Positions 41,708 through 50,711 of a DNA stretch of 64,000 nucleotides are shown piece by piece. Both the position numbers and the translations under genes were made by a program. Source of the stretch: Gemmatimonadota bacterium (GTDB lineage: Bacteria; Gemmatimonadota; Gemmatimonadetes; Longimicrobiales; Gaopeijiaceae). The notes under the pieces are model-generated. The model was not told the origin of the DNA. It ran no database searches and saw only the letters and a list, made by a program, of their open reading frames with translations. Each line of letters starts with the position of its first letter. The first letter of the stretch is position 1. Location of the stretch: NCBI GenBank assembly GCA_016209885.1, contig JACQVF010000023.1, positions 86,161 through 150,160 of the forward strand. Direction: 5' to 3'.

Positions 41708-42670
41708 GTGAGACGATGGGTTTCCGGTAGCGCCCTGCTGCTCCTCGCGACGGCGGTGGGCGGGTGCGGCGACACGGGCGGCGCGGGCGACCCCCGCTAC
41801 CTGAGCATCGGGACCGGAGGCACGGGCGGCGTCTATTACCCGCTGGGCGGCGCGCTGGCGAGCATGCTTTCCGTCGCGGACCCGAGCCGCCAGTACACGG
41901 CCGAGGTCACGGGCGGCGCCGTGGAGAACGTGAACCGCCTGCGCAGCGGCGAGATGGATATCGCGCTCGCCATCAGCACCACCTTGTACGAGGCGTACAC
42001 GGGCGGCGCGGACTTCCCCACCCCGCACACCCAGCTTCGAATCGTGGCGCCCCTTTACCCGAACCTCACCCACGTGGTCGTGCGTCGCGGCTCGACCCTG
42101 CGCTCTGTGGCCGAACTGCGCGGGCTCCGCGTCTCCGTGGGCTCGCCCGGGAGCGGGACCGAGCAGCTTGCGCGCCACGTCCTGGAGGCCTACGGGCTCG
42201 CGCCCGAGGACGTAGAGCCCCAGTACCTGTCGTTCACGGAGTCGGCCGCCGCGCTGAGCGACGGCGCTATCGACGCCGCGATCATCTCCGTCGGCTACCC
42301 CGCGTCCGCGGTACTGGAGGCGACCACCACCGGCGGCGCGCGGCTCCTCGCCGTGGACGGCGACGGCGCGCGCACGCTCATGGGGCGCTACCCCTACTAT
42401 ACGCCGGCGACGATCCCGAAGGGCGCGTACCCCGGCGTCGACGCGGACGTCATCACGTTCGCGGTCATGAACTGGGTCGTGGCGAACGAGTCGCTCGACG
42501 ATGCCATCGCGACGCTCGTTCTCGATGTCCTGCGGGACCAGCGCGACAGGCTCGTGCAGGTGGCCGAGATCGCGCGGCAGATCGACCTGGAGGCACTCAG
42601 GTACGCGCCCATCCCGCTGCACCCGGCGGCGCAACGGTGGCTCGATTCGCCGAAGTCATCCGGGGAGTGA
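41708..42670 (+). CDS. TRAP transporter TAXI-family solute receptor (lipoprotein)
   Basis: The substrate-binding partner of the fused permease. The 320-residue precursor has a lipobox VGGC with Cys20. The mature protein has TAXI features: SIGTGGTGGVYYPLGGALA (residues about 34-52), a GAVENVNRLRSGEMDIALA segment (ligand-binding region), and ALSDGAIDAAIISVGYPASAVLE. The name reflects TRAP-associated extracytoplasmic immunogenic proteins, several of which bind glutamate or similar molecules. GTG 41708 has a GGGAGG SD. Ligand unknown. It ends next to the start of the aminotransferase gene (1 base apart). Confidence 0.93.
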   Translation: MRRWVSGSALLLLATAVGGCGDTGGAGDPRYLSIGTGGTGGVYYPLGGALASMLSVADPSRQYTAEVTGGAVENVNRLRSGEMDIALAISTTLYEAYTGGADFPTPHTQLRIVAPLYPNLTHVVVRRGSTLRSVAELRGLRVSVGSPGSGTEQLARHVLEAYGLAPEDVEPQYLSFTESAAALSDGAIDAAIISVGYPASAVLEATTTGGARLLAVDGDGARTLMGRYPYYTPATIPKGAYPGVDADVITFAVMNWVVANESLDDAIATLVLDVLRDQRDRLVQVAEIARQIDLEALRYAPIPLHPAAQRWLDSPKSSGE

Positions 42671-42671
42671 G

Positions 42672-43829
42672 GTGCTGACCTGTCAGAGGGATCTGTTCTC
42701 GCTCCCGCCGGAGCTTCACTACCTCAACTGCGCCTACATGGCGCCGCTCTCGAAGGCGGTGCAGGAGGCCGGCATCGTTGGGATCCGGAGGAAGGCTGTC
42801 CCACACACGATCCAGGCGCGCCACTTCTTCGAGGAGAGCGACGAGGTGCGGCGGCTTTTCGCGCGGCTCGTGAACGCCGAGGATCCCTCGCGCATCGCCA
42901 TCATTCCCGCGGCCTCCTACGGGATCGCCACGGCGGCGAAGAACATCCGGGTGCGGCGCGGGCAAAACATCGTGGTCACCCACGAGCAGTTCCCCGGCAA
43001 CGTCTACGTCTGGCGCAGCCTGGCGCAGCGTGAACAGCTTGAGCTCCGAACGATTGAGCCGCCGCCGGACTCGTCCGGGCGCGGGAAGGAATGGAACGCC
43101 CGTATCCTCGAGGCGATCGACCCCGCGACGGCGGCCGTCGCGCTCGGCCACGTGCACTGGACGGACGGCACGCGGTTCGACCTGGAGAAGATCGGCGAGC
43201 GCGCCCGGGAGTTCGGCGCCGCGTTCATCGTGGACGGCACCCAGTCCGTGGGCGCGCTCCCCTTCGACGTCCAGCGGCTCCGCCCCGACGCCCTGGTCTG
43301 CGCCGCCTACAAGTGGCTCCTCGGCCCCTACTCCATCGGGCTCGCGTACTACGGCCCGCGCTATGACGACGGCGTCCCCCTGGAGGAGACCTGGATCGCC
43401 CGGCGCGGCAGCGACGACTTCCGCGCCCTCGTCAACTACCAGGACGACTACCAGCGCGGTGCCGTCCGCTACGACGTCGGCGAGCGCAGCAACTTCATAC
43501 TCGTGCCGATGCTCAAGACGGGCCTCGGCCACGTGCTGGAGTGGGGGGTGGCGGAGATCCAGGAGTACTGCCGCTGCCTCATGGGCGACTTCCTCGCGGA
43601 GGCCCGGGAGCTGGGCTGCGCCGTCGAGGACGAGGCGTGGCGTGGCTCCCACATCGTGGGGATCCGCCTCCCGCCCGGTCTCGACCTGGACGCTGTCCAG
43701 AAGGAGCTCGCCGCCGCGAACGTGTTCGCCTCGCTCCGTGGGAGCGCGCTGCGTGTGTCGCCCCACGCCTACAACGACGCCGAGGACGTCGCTGCGCTGA
43801 GGGAGGTGCTGAGGGGAGTGGTAGGGTAG
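42672..43829 (+). CDS. Class V aminotransferase (PLP-dependent)
   Basis: A 385-residue PLP enzyme of the class V group (cysteine desulfurase/isopenicillin-N-epimerase-like fold). The PLP phosphate region IPAASYGIATAA, Asp188 (IVDGTQSVGA) that contacts the pyridine nitrogen, and catalytic Lys214 (CAAYKWLLGPYSIG) are visible. The absence of a mobile Cys motif argues against a NifS-type cysteine desulfurase. It sits immediately after the TAXI receptor (GTG 42672, GGGGAG just upstream), so its substrate may be what the TRAP system imports; this is inference. Confidence 0.88.
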   Translation: MLTCQRDLFSLPPELHYLNCAYMAPLSKAVQEAGIVGIRRKAVPHTIQARHFFEESDEVRRLFARLVNAEDPSRIAIIPAASYGIATAAKNIRVRRGQNIVVTHEQFPGNVYVWRSLAQREQLELRTIEPPPDSSGRGKEWNARILEAIDPATAAVALGHVHWTDGTRFDLEKIGERAREFGAAFIVDGTQSVGALPFDVQRLRPDALVCAAYKWLLGPYSIGLAYYGPRYDDGVPLEETWIARRGSDDFRALVNYQDDYQRGAVRYDVGERSNFILVPMLKTGLGHVLEWGVAEIQEYCRCLMGDFLAEARELGCAVEDEAWRGSHIVGIRLPPGLDLDAVQKELAAANVFASLRGSALRVSPHAYNDAEDVAALREVLRGVVG

Positions 43830-43973
43830 CTGCCGAACAGCTGCGGTCGCCCGCAAGCCTGTTTGCTCCGCCGCGTCAAGTGGACCAGTTGCGGAGGCTG
43901 GCGCGGGGGGGGCGAGGACATGTGAGGGGCAAGCTGCTTGTCCGGGGGAGGACGCAGCTTCCCACGTCATGGC

Positions 43974-44857
43974 TTAATCCGTTCGCGTGCGGTAAGCGAA
44001 GAGCTCTTCTGGAGTGACGGCCTCAGGCGGCACGAGGTGGTAGTGCTTTTCGGATACGATGCTAATATCGAGTTCGTCTTCGGCCCCGTTGCGTCGCTCG
44101 AACTCGAACATCGCTATCAGGTCATCGGCCATGAACTGCGCGCCGACGGATCGGCAGATGACATCGGCGAATTTCTCGCGGCAGAGCTCAATGTCTTGCC
44201 AGATCTGCACTACGCTAAGGCGGTCTCCCCGCCTTTTCCCTTGAACCGGAAAAACGTAATGCACACCGCGCTTATCGACGCCGACGTACACCTCATCCGT
44301 TTCCACCTGTCCAATACCACGGACGGTCGTTCGCAGGTGATTCTGCAGCGAGTAGCAGGTGACGCCGGTAAAGATGTCGATTAGCCGGTTGTAGCGGAGC
44401 TTCGCCAAGAGTGCCTGCTCATCCGTGAAGGCGTACTTGGCGATGATTCCTGGCGTAGCATCAGGAACCTTTGTCTCGGCCCAGGTCGGATTCGGCGTGA
44501 AGTAAGCGTTCTGGCAAGAAGGAAGCGGTAACGGGATCTTCCAGCCGGTAAGATAACCCACGTCTTACCCTCCCGTGCCGTGGCCTGCACTGATCCAGGG
44601 AGATCGGACCGATATCGCATGTTGTAAATGACATCGCCCAAATTCTTGGGTAGGCGAATCCCGAGCTCCGCAGCAGCACTCGTAATGTCCTTCCTCTCGA
44701 AGACGACGTCGCGCGCATCGTCTGTATGGTGTGAGAAGAAAACCTGCTCGATGAGCGGCTTGTACAGGCGCTCTTGAATCTCCTGCTCTTCCCCTCCGCT
44801 CTGACCTGAGCCGGGTTGCTGTTCCCCCTGCGTGGTCTTGCGTCTCCGAGGAGTCAT
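43974..44857 (-). pseudogene. Frameshifted restriction-endonuclease-like gene (R-M partner)
   Basis: Two frames form one gene. The first (44857 down to about 44513) encodes a charged N-terminus, then LYKPLIEQVFFSHH, DARDVVFERKDI, LGIRLPKNLGDVIYNMRYR and TWVILPAGRSRYRFLLA. The second continues QNAYFTPNPTWAETK, VPDATPGIIAKYAFTDEQA, LLAKLRYNRLIDIF, ETDEVYVGVDKRG and LIAMFEF to the stop. Restoring one C in the gcc-cag stretch (a G-run at 44513-44514 on the plus strand) joins them into one ~294-residue protein. These segments match endonuclease-like proteins encoded beside DNA methyltransferases. It starts 18 bases after the methyltransferase stop. Either a real inactivating mutation or a sequencing error. 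Confidence 0.8.
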
Positions 44858-44875
44858 AGCGGCTCGCGATGAGAC

Positions 44876-46222
44876 TCACGTGGCGGAGGTCGACGTGCCC
44901 GGCCAACGCAAGATAACAACCTCCTCCCGCAGTTTCTTGCGCGTCGCGGTCGCCAACCGCGTGCGGAACAGGTCGATTCCTGCCACCTCGTAGCCGAGTG
45001 CGGCAGCGATTTCCGCGAGCAGCTGCCCCGTGCGGATCATCACCTGTAGGTAGGACGCCTGATCGCCCACGACGTAGGCTAGCCGGGCGGCTGGGCGGAG
45101 AATCCCGCGCAGTTCAGCCAGATGGCAGGCCATTCCGCCGAAGTAGAGTTTCGTCACTCTGGCGTATAGGCGCTCGAATCCAGAGGTTTTCCCAAGCTCA
45201 ATTCGGCGCGCCTCGATGGCGTGGGCGATGCGCTCAATTTCGGGGTGGCCGGCGACCCATTGATCGTCAGCGTCCCCCCGGTAGACACTTCGAGTATTCG
45301 ACCGAACCAAGTTACGCTTTAGCGCCCGCAAGTTGTCGCGGTCTCGGATAAACCCAAGTAAGACCGACTCGAGGCGCGTGGTACGGGTGTAGTCCTTCTC
45401 ATTCGGGTACGGCGGCGACGTGATCACCGCATCGACGGACTTCGGCTCCAGCACGCAGGAGATCTGCCGGGCATCCGCGTGGTGAACTTCGGCAGTGACG
45501 TTGCCGACGTGCCGGAGCGTGTTCAGATCTGTGGCCAGCGCACGGATCTCGGCGAGCCAGGAACCGATCACCGGCGCGTCAGGCTTCGGGCGGCCGACGC
45601 CCACCTCCGGGCCGAACTTGAGGTTGCTGATGCGATAGACCAGCGCCTTGGCCAGAGCGAGCCTCGCATGACGGTGGTACCTCCGATCGGGGAGAGCGTC
45701 TACATGATCGAGGAGAACCAGCGTCTTGTGCAGCGGGAGGGGACTGATGGAATCCTTGAGGAGTAGCTTGGCAGCTTCCGGGGGGAGCTCCCGAAGCGGC
45801 CGATTCGTCTCCTGTAGCGGTTGGAACAAGGGGTCGTCCTCGATGCCCTCGGACGCAAGCTCCGCTGAGGCCTGCTCCGCCACCCGACGCGCGTACTGAA
45901 GCAGCCCATCTGGATCCGGGCTCCAATCCAACTTGACCTGGCTGGCGAAGTGAGCCATCGGGTTGGCTTCAAGGCCAACGCTCGGGATTCCGAGCTTCTT
46001 GCATTCGACCAGGGTCGTGCCGGTGCCGCAGAACGGGTCTAACACCCGGTGGCTGGCAGTGATGCCAAACCGGGCAAGGTATTCGCGAACGAGGTGCGGA
46101 GGGAAAGACAGGACGAAGCGGTACCAGTCGTGCCCGGCACTGTCTTCTGGCGACAGCCTGTTGGCCTCCCCGTTCGTTAGCCGACGGCGAGCATCGATCG
46201 GCGTCATCCCCGCATCGGGCAC
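44876..46222 (-). CDS. DNA adenine/cytosine-N4 methyltransferase of a restriction-modification pair
   Basis: A 448-residue amino-methyltransferase. The SAM-binding motif I is DPFCGTGTT (residues 62-70) and the catalytic motif IV is TSPPYPNEKDY (268-278; SPPY suggests N4-cytosine or N6-adenine methylation). C-terminal segments (RLAYVVGDQASYLQ) fit a target-recognition or cofactor region. It belongs to the N4/N6 methylase class; the recognised site is unknown. ATG 46222 (or ATG 46207) is the start. The coding sequence and flanks are AT-richer than the rest of the window, and the endonuclease partner follows, so the pair looks horizontally acquired. Confidence 0.88.
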   Translation of the reverse strand: MPDAGMTPIDARRRLTNGEANRLSPEDSAGHDWYRFVLSFPPHLVREYLARFGITASHRVLDPFCGTGTTLVECKKLGIPSVGLEANPMAHFASQVKLDWSPDPDGLLQYARRVAEQASAELASEGIEDDPLFQPLQETNRPLRELPPEAAKLLLKDSISPLPLHKTLVLLDHVDALPDRRYHRHARLALAKALVYRISNLKFGPEVGVGRPKPDAPVIGSWLAEIRALATDLNTLRHVGNVTAEVHHADARQISCVLEPKSVDAVITSPPYPNEKDYTRTTRLESVLLGFIRDRDNLRALKRNLVRSNTRSVYRGDADDQWVAGHPEIERIAHAIEARRIELGKTSGFERLYARVTKLYFGGMACHLAELRGILRPAARLAYVVGDQASYLQVMIRTGQLLAEIAAALGYEVAGIDLFRTRLATATRKKLREEVVILRWPGTSTSAT

Positions 46223-46492
46223 AGAGTTAAGTAGCGACAGTTGGTTTTCCAGGAAGGCCTTCCGGTTGATAGTATATGGCGGAGTCGGGGCCCGAGCAAT
46301 CCACCATGGCGCGATTAGCCTGCCGATCAGGGAGCACCGTCTGCCTAGCCCGCGCGCACTTTGGCATGAGCGGCATGATGATGGCCCGTGTACGAGAGTG
46401 GACGATGAGAAGGGGCGCAGGAATGGCGGGCTCGGACACGCCGCGGGGACGGCGGCGGTGCCGGCCGTAGTTGACAGATCAACCTGATTGGG

Positions 46493-46750
46493 TCAGCGTC
46501 GGGTCTGCGAGCGGCGGTAGAAAACCTGCGACGCGCCGTGGCGCCGGTCGTACCACACCGCGTGCACGGGCCCGTCACCGTCCGCCGCGATGCTCCACGC
46601 GAAGTTGAAGCTGAGCTGCGACGACGCGGGGTCGAACGTCAGGCGTACGTCCGGGCCCCAATCCTCCCCGTCCGCCTGGCCCTCCGTGGGCGAATCGCCG
46701 CAAGCCGCGTAGAGCGCGAGGACAAGGAAGCCGGCTGCGAGTTGTCTCAT
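46493..46750 (-). CDS. Truncated lipoprotein related to exo-sialidase (Asp-box) proteins
   Basis: An 85-residue product with lipoprotein signal (MRQLAAGFLVLALYAAC, lipobox YAAC). The mature part contains GPDVRLTFDPASSQLSFNF, AWSIAADGDGPVHAVWYDRR and GASQVFYRRSQTRR, then stops. This is the normal N-terminus of secreted sialidase-like propellers, where the next residues would begin an Asp-box repeat series of several hundred residues. The rest of the protein is absent. It lies at the border of the R-M island, so the 3' part was probably lost there. A functional mini-protein is less likely. Confidence 0.6.
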   Translation of the reverse strand: MRQLAAGFLVLALYAACGDSPTEGQADGEDWGPDVRLTFDPASSQLSFNFAWSIAADGDGPVHAVWYDRRHGASQVFYRRSQTRR

Positions 46751-47046
46751 GAGGGCCACCGTTGCGGCACGGTTGTCTAACATGGGTGGCGCGAGAGGCG
46801 ACCGCATATGACGGCCGGTTGCTCGTGATGGCTGCTCGTCGCCTTTGGGTTACGCGAACGGCTCGAGTTGAATTCGTCCTGCCTTGGGTCAGTTGAGGGG
46901 TCCCGCACCGGTCCGCCACGTAGGGCTCGCTCCCCCGAATGGATCCTCCTTAACTGATGCGGGTAACAAAAAAAGGTCCCCGATCACCCGAATCGAATCC
47001 CTCTCACCCGATCGGAATCATCTTTCACCTCGGAAGGAGCAGCCCA

Positions 47047-47220
47047 GTGGCCAGACACAGAATCCGCGATAAGCACGGCAAGCCGACAAAGTTCTTCTGG
47101 TCCGACAAGGACGGCAACGATCAGACGAGTCGGACTGTGTACAAGCAGACACCCGACGGAGTGAAGCGGATGAGGGGTGTTCATTTTGATGCCGATAAGA
47201 ACAGGTTCCGAAAGGAGTAG
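47047..47220 (+). CDS. 57-residue basic protein of unknown function
   Basis: A highly charged small protein (RHRIRDKHGKPTKFFWSD, then KQTPDGVKRMRGVHFDADKN). It has no Cys, signal peptide or membrane helix. GTG 47047 has an excellent GGAAGGAG SD about 8 bases upstream, and a strong hairpin follows the stop, so it looks like a real small gene. The composition is less GC-rich than surrounding genes, and it lies beside the R-M island, so it could be part of that island. No family recognised. Confidence 0.6.
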   Translation: MARHRIRDKHGKPTKFFWSDKDGNDQTSRTVYKQTPDGVKRMRGVHFDADKNRFRKE

Positions 47221-47238
47221 CCCACCGGGACCGGTGGG
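47221..47238 (+). terminator. GC hairpin after the 57-residue gene
   Basis: Immediately after the stop codon, cccaccgg pairs with ccggtggg across a 2-base centre (in practice a 7-bp stem with a 4-base loop), then atgctg. No T-run. Likely transcription terminator or 3' stabilising hairpin. Confidence 0.45.
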
Positions 47239-47326
47239 ATGCTGACCCGGTGGAGCCGTTGTCGTGATGGTCACGCCTCTCGACTACCGTGACGTGCCCC
47301 ACGCCATGAAGGCACCGTTCTGAGCC

Positions 47327-49810
47327 CTACGTGTCCCCAGCGTCTCGCGTCGCGCCGCGCGAGACCATAGCGGCCGCGAGGTACATGAGCCCGCCGGCTC
47401 CGAGGAGCGCCCGGCCGCCGACCTGAGTTGCGATGAGCGCGCCGGCCGACGCTGCGAGCACGGACGCGAAGCCGTTCGTGGCCCACGCCCACGCGAGCGC
47501 GATGCCTCTGGGCGCGAGGCGGCGGATGCCCAAGGGGAAGGGAAGGCCCATGGCGGTGGCGAGCGGCGCGATGGCGAGGAAGGCGAGGGCCAGCCTAGCC
47601 GCGAGCGGCAGCGACTGGAGCGCGGCAGTGCCCACGGTGGCGACCGCCACCGCTGCCGCCAGGACTGCGGCCACGGCGCACGCGGCGGGGAGTCGCGCCT
47701 GCGGTAGGCGCTGGGACCAGGCGCTTCCCACCCCCGAGCACGCCAGGAAGGCGGCGAGCGCAGCGGCCGCGGCATAGACGGGGTGGCCGAGAAGAAGTGT
47801 AAGCTTCTGGATCGCCGCGATCTCGACGAAGAGATAGGCAAACCCGATTGCGCCGAAGTAGGCGGCAATGCGCCGGTACCCCGTGCCGGCGTGTCCGCGG
47901 TCAGGGGCACCCTCAGCGCCCCTGTCGCCAGCGGCGCCGGTGGCCGCCGCGCCGCGCCCGGCGCCCTCGCCACCCTCGCCGCCCGCCCACCCGGCCACCG
48001 CGACGGGTAGAAGCATGAGGAGCACGGCCACGAGCGCGCTCTGCGCGAGGGTGGCGAGCAGGGCGAGGCGGCCCCACTCGGCGAACGGAAGCCAGGAGCC
48101 CCGCGGACTCCGGAGCAGCACCGGGAGCGACGCGAGCCGCAGGAACTGGCCGAAGTAGGGCCGGTCGTCCGTGGGCGGCCGGACGTCGAACGGGTACGCC
48201 TCGACGAACGCCCGCGTCGGGGCGGACCCGGCGGCGGCGGCCGCGGCAACATCGTAGAATACCGGCTGTGGAAGCTGGTTGTAGGCCGCCTCCGGCGGAC
48301 GGTCCGCGCGTGGCGGCCAGTCCACATCAAACAGCCGCCCGTCCGCGAAGGCAGCGAGCCGCGCCAGCTCGAGCCGCGAGAAGCCGGCAGGCCTGACCAG
48401 GAGCGTGGCGGCCGCCCAGCTCCGCACGAAGGCGAGGGATGAGCCCACCGAGTCGACGCCGAGGTCGCGCAGCGCCGCGGCGGCGGTAAGAAGTGCCCGC
48501 ACGTTGTCGCGCGGCGGCGCCCGCACCCAGTGGGTCACCGCGAGGACGCCTCCCGGGGCGAGGAGCTCGAGGTAGCGGCGGTATGCTTCCACCGTGCTCA
48601 GGAAATCCTCGGCCAGTCCGTGAACGCCGGTGCCGCCTGCGCCGAAGGCGCCGAGCGGTGCAAGCACGACAAGGTCGAACTGCTCGGCCGTGCGCGCAGT
48701 GAACGCCCGGGCGTCCCCGAGGACGAGCCGGACGCGCGGGTCGGCGTAGACCCGGGAGGCGGAGTCGACCACGGATTCACTGAGCTCGGTGAGCGCCCCG
48801 CTCAGCTCCACGGCCGTGACGCGGCGAGCGCCGCGGGCGAGCGCACTCAGCACATCGAGGCCCGGGCCCGCACCGACTACGAGCACGGACTCGGCGGGGC
48901 GGACCGCGTACGGCGCGGCGGACGGCAGCCAGTCCAGGAACCGCAGGCGCTCGCTGTCGCCCGCCCAGCGGGTGGCCGCGCCCGCGGTCGCACCGTCCAC
49001 GAGCAGCGCGATCTGGGACGGGATCTCCGCCGGCGCGGCCAGAGAGAGCCCCGGGGCGTGGCGGAAGGGCGGCGCCTCCACCGCGACGACCCAGCTGGCG
49101 GGGCTCCAGCGCTCGCCGACGCGCCGCGCCTCCGGGTACGCCTCGATCTGTGGCAGCCCCTTGAACGGGTTGATCTTGAGCGTCCAGGGCGGCTGGGCAG
49201 CGAGCAGGCCGGCGAGCAGGAAGACCGCGAGTGCCGTGACCACGCGGATCCTCGACACGGCCCGCAGGAGCGCGACCGCGGCGGCCAGGGCGGCGACCAA
49301 CGCGGTGGCGGCAACCGCCCGCACGGGCGGCAGCAGCGCCAGCAGCCCGATGGCGAGCGCCGCACCGGCGGCGGAGCCCACCAGGTTCGCGGCGTACAGT
49401 CGGCCGACCCGCGGCGGATCCGCCATGAACGCCACCGCGATGGCCGCGGCTCCCACCAGGAACGGGATCGCCAGCGCCAGGTAGAGGAGCGCGAGCGCGA
49501 TCCACTGACGGGGGTCCCAGAGGATCTGCGTGGAGTCGAAGTTGATCGCCCAGGCCAGCGCCGGTGCCAGCGTGAGGGCCACGGCGAAGAGCGCGGCGAG
49601 CGCGTCGAAGAGACGCGCCTCGCGGCCCGCGGTGAAGCGGCGGGCTAGCACGAGGAGAGTGCCGCTCGCCCCGAATCCCAGCATGGCTACGCTTATGGCC
49701 ATGTAGGCGAAGTGATAGAACTCCGCGATCGCGAAGGCCCGCAGCAGCAGGACCTCGAAGGCGAGGAGCGCGGCGGAGAGGAGGAAGAGGGCGAGGTCGC
49801 GGCGGTGCAT
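47327..49810 (-). CDS. Integral-membrane spermidine synthase-like protein
   Basis: An 827-residue protein with N-terminal membrane helices (about 1-220: LFLLSAALLAFEVLLLRAFA, FLVGAAAIAVAFMADPP, YAANLVGSAAGAALAIGLL). The cytosolic or extracytosolic Rossmann domain resembles spermidine synthases (LVVGAGPGLDVLSALARGARRV near residue 308, VELSGAL, LVLGDARAFTA). More membrane helices follow in the C-terminal 250 residues (about 580-810). Polyamine synthase activity is not certain in this membrane subfamily. It is monocistronic; ATG 49810. A repeat region lies directly upstream of its start. Confidence 0.82.
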   Translation of the reverse strand: MHRRDLALFLLSAALLAFEVLLLRAFAIAEFYHFAYMAISVAMLGFGASGTLLVLARRFTAGREARLFDALAALFAVALTLAPALAWAINFDSTQILWDPRQWIALALLYLALAIPFLVGAAAIAVAFMADPPRVGRLYAANLVGSAAGAALAIGLLALLPPVRAVAATALVAALAAAVALLRAVSRIRVVTALAVFLLAGLLAAQPPWTLKINPFKGLPQIEAYPEARRVGERWSPASWVVAVEAPPFRHAPGLSLAAPAEIPSQIALLVDGATAGAATRWAGDSERLRFLDWLPSAAPYAVRPAESVLVVGAGPGLDVLSALARGARRVTAVELSGALTELSESVVDSASRVYADPRVRLVLGDARAFTARTAEQFDLVVLAPLGAFGAGGTGVHGLAEDFLSTVEAYRRYLELLAPGGVLAVTHWVRAPPRDNVRALLTAAAALRDLGVDSVGSSLAFVRSWAAATLLVRPAGFSRLELARLAAFADGRLFDVDWPPRADRPPEAAYNQLPQPVFYDVAAAAAAGSAPTRAFVEAYPFDVRPPTDDRPYFGQFLRLASLPVLLRSPRGSWLPFAEWGRLALLATLAQSALVAVLLMLLPVAVAGWAGGEGGEGAGRGAAATGAAGDRGAEGAPDRGHAGTGYRRIAAYFGAIGFAYLFVEIAAIQKLTLLLGHPVYAAAAALAAFLACSGVGSAWSQRLPQARLPAACAVAAVLAAAVAVATVGTAALQSLPLAARLALAFLAIAPLATAMGLPFPLGIRRLAPRGIALAWAWATNGFASVLAASAGALIATQVGGRALLGAGGLMYLAAAMVSRGATRDAGDT

Positions 49811-49870
49811 GGGGGCGGTTCGCGATCAGTGATTCGCGGTTCGCGATTCGGAATTCGCGACTCGGGATGG
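49809..49870. repeat. Intergenic GCGATTCGCG-type repeat cluster
   Basis: The gap upstream of the spermidine-synthase-like gene carries gcgatcagtgattcgcgg, ttcgcgattcggaattcgcg and similar words. The same family of words occurs at 57654-57770, 58770-58830 and around 62145-62165. Confidence 0.55.
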
Positions 49871-49900
49871 CTAGTGGTCAGGCAGCGCCGGCACGCGCGG

Positions 49901-50647
49901 TCACCTGAGCCCCCTCAGCAGCGGCACGAAGCGCACGGGGAGGAGCGTGCGCGTGCGCGGCTTCCCGTCCTCGCCCTTGTCCACGAGCACCAGGTTCTGC
50001 ACCCCGTACACGCTGCCCACGGGGATGACCAGGCGGCCGCCGGGCTTGAGCTGCTCGAGGAGCGGCGGCGGGATGAAGCCGGCGGCGGCCGTCACGATGA
50101 TGGCGTCGAACGGGGCCTCCTCGGGCCAGCCGAAGAAGCCATCGCCGTGGCGGACCTCGGCCGACCCGTAGCGCAGGCGCCGCAGGCGGTCGCGCGCCGC
50201 GTCGGCGAGGGCGCGGAAGATCTCGATAGTGTAGACCTCGAGCCCGATCTCCGCGAGCACGGCCGCCTGGTAGCCCGATCCCGTGCCGACCTCCAGGACC
50301 TTCATCCCCGCTCGCGGCCTCAGGACCTCGGTCATGAATGCGACGATGTACGGCTGCGAGATCGTCTGGCCATAGCCGATCGGCACCGGATGATCGGCGT
50401 ACGCCTCGCCCCGGTATCGCGCGGGGACGAACTCGTGCCGCGGGACCACGGACATGGCGCGGATCGTCGCCGTGTCCTCGATCCCCGTGGCGACGATCTG
50501 ATCGCGGACCATCGTGCGCCGCTGCCGCTCGAACTCGCCGGGCTCCTGGGTCTCGCCCGGGGCCGGCGCGAGTACGGGCAGGAGCAGGAGCGCGGCCGGG
50601 ACGAACGGCAGACCGGCTTTCGTCAGGATTCGCGCGGGGTGCACCAC
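49901..50647 (-). CDS. pcm: Exported protein-L-isoaspartate O-methyltransferase
   Basis: The 248-residue product carries a signal peptide (AGLPFVPAALLLLPVLAPA). The mature part is a PCMT domain: RRTMVRDQIVATGIED and MSVVPRHEFVP, IGYGQTISQPYIVAFMTEVL, then the SAM motif LEVGTGSGYQAAVLAEIG and the conserved VTAAAGFIPPPLLEQLKPGG. PCMT repairs L-isoaspartyl residues in aged proteins; most copies are cytoplasmic, so a signal peptide implies repair of envelope proteins, which would need SAM in the periplasm and is unusual. GTG 50647 has AAGGGGAG upstream. Sits between the spermidine synthase-like and DUF192 genes, all on the minus strand. Confidence 0.88.
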   Translation of the reverse strand: MVHPARILTKAGLPFVPAALLLLPVLAPAPGETQEPGEFERQRRTMVRDQIVATGIEDTATIRAMSVVPRHEFVPARYRGEAYADHPVPIGYGQTISQPYIVAFMTEVLRPRAGMKVLEVGTGSGYQAAVLAEIGLEVYTIEIFRALADAARDRLRRLRYGSAEVRHGDGFFGWPEEAPFDAIIVTAAAGFIPPPLLEQLKPGGRLVIPVGSVYGVQNLVLVDKGEDGKPRTRTLLPVRFVPLLRGLR

Positions 50648-50711
50648 GGGACTCCCCTTGTCGCCGGCCTGCCCGCGTTGCGGCTCGTCGGGGCCATCCG
50701 CGCTGCAGGCG

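Noticed and set aside
46227..46439. Short minus-strand frame before the methyltransferase
   Set aside because: Low-quality composition, no SD, no homology; the space is probably promoter region.
46940..47000. tRNA-like T-arm (gaatcgaatccctctc)
   Set aside because: No acceptor stem, D-arm or anticodon arm can be built around it.
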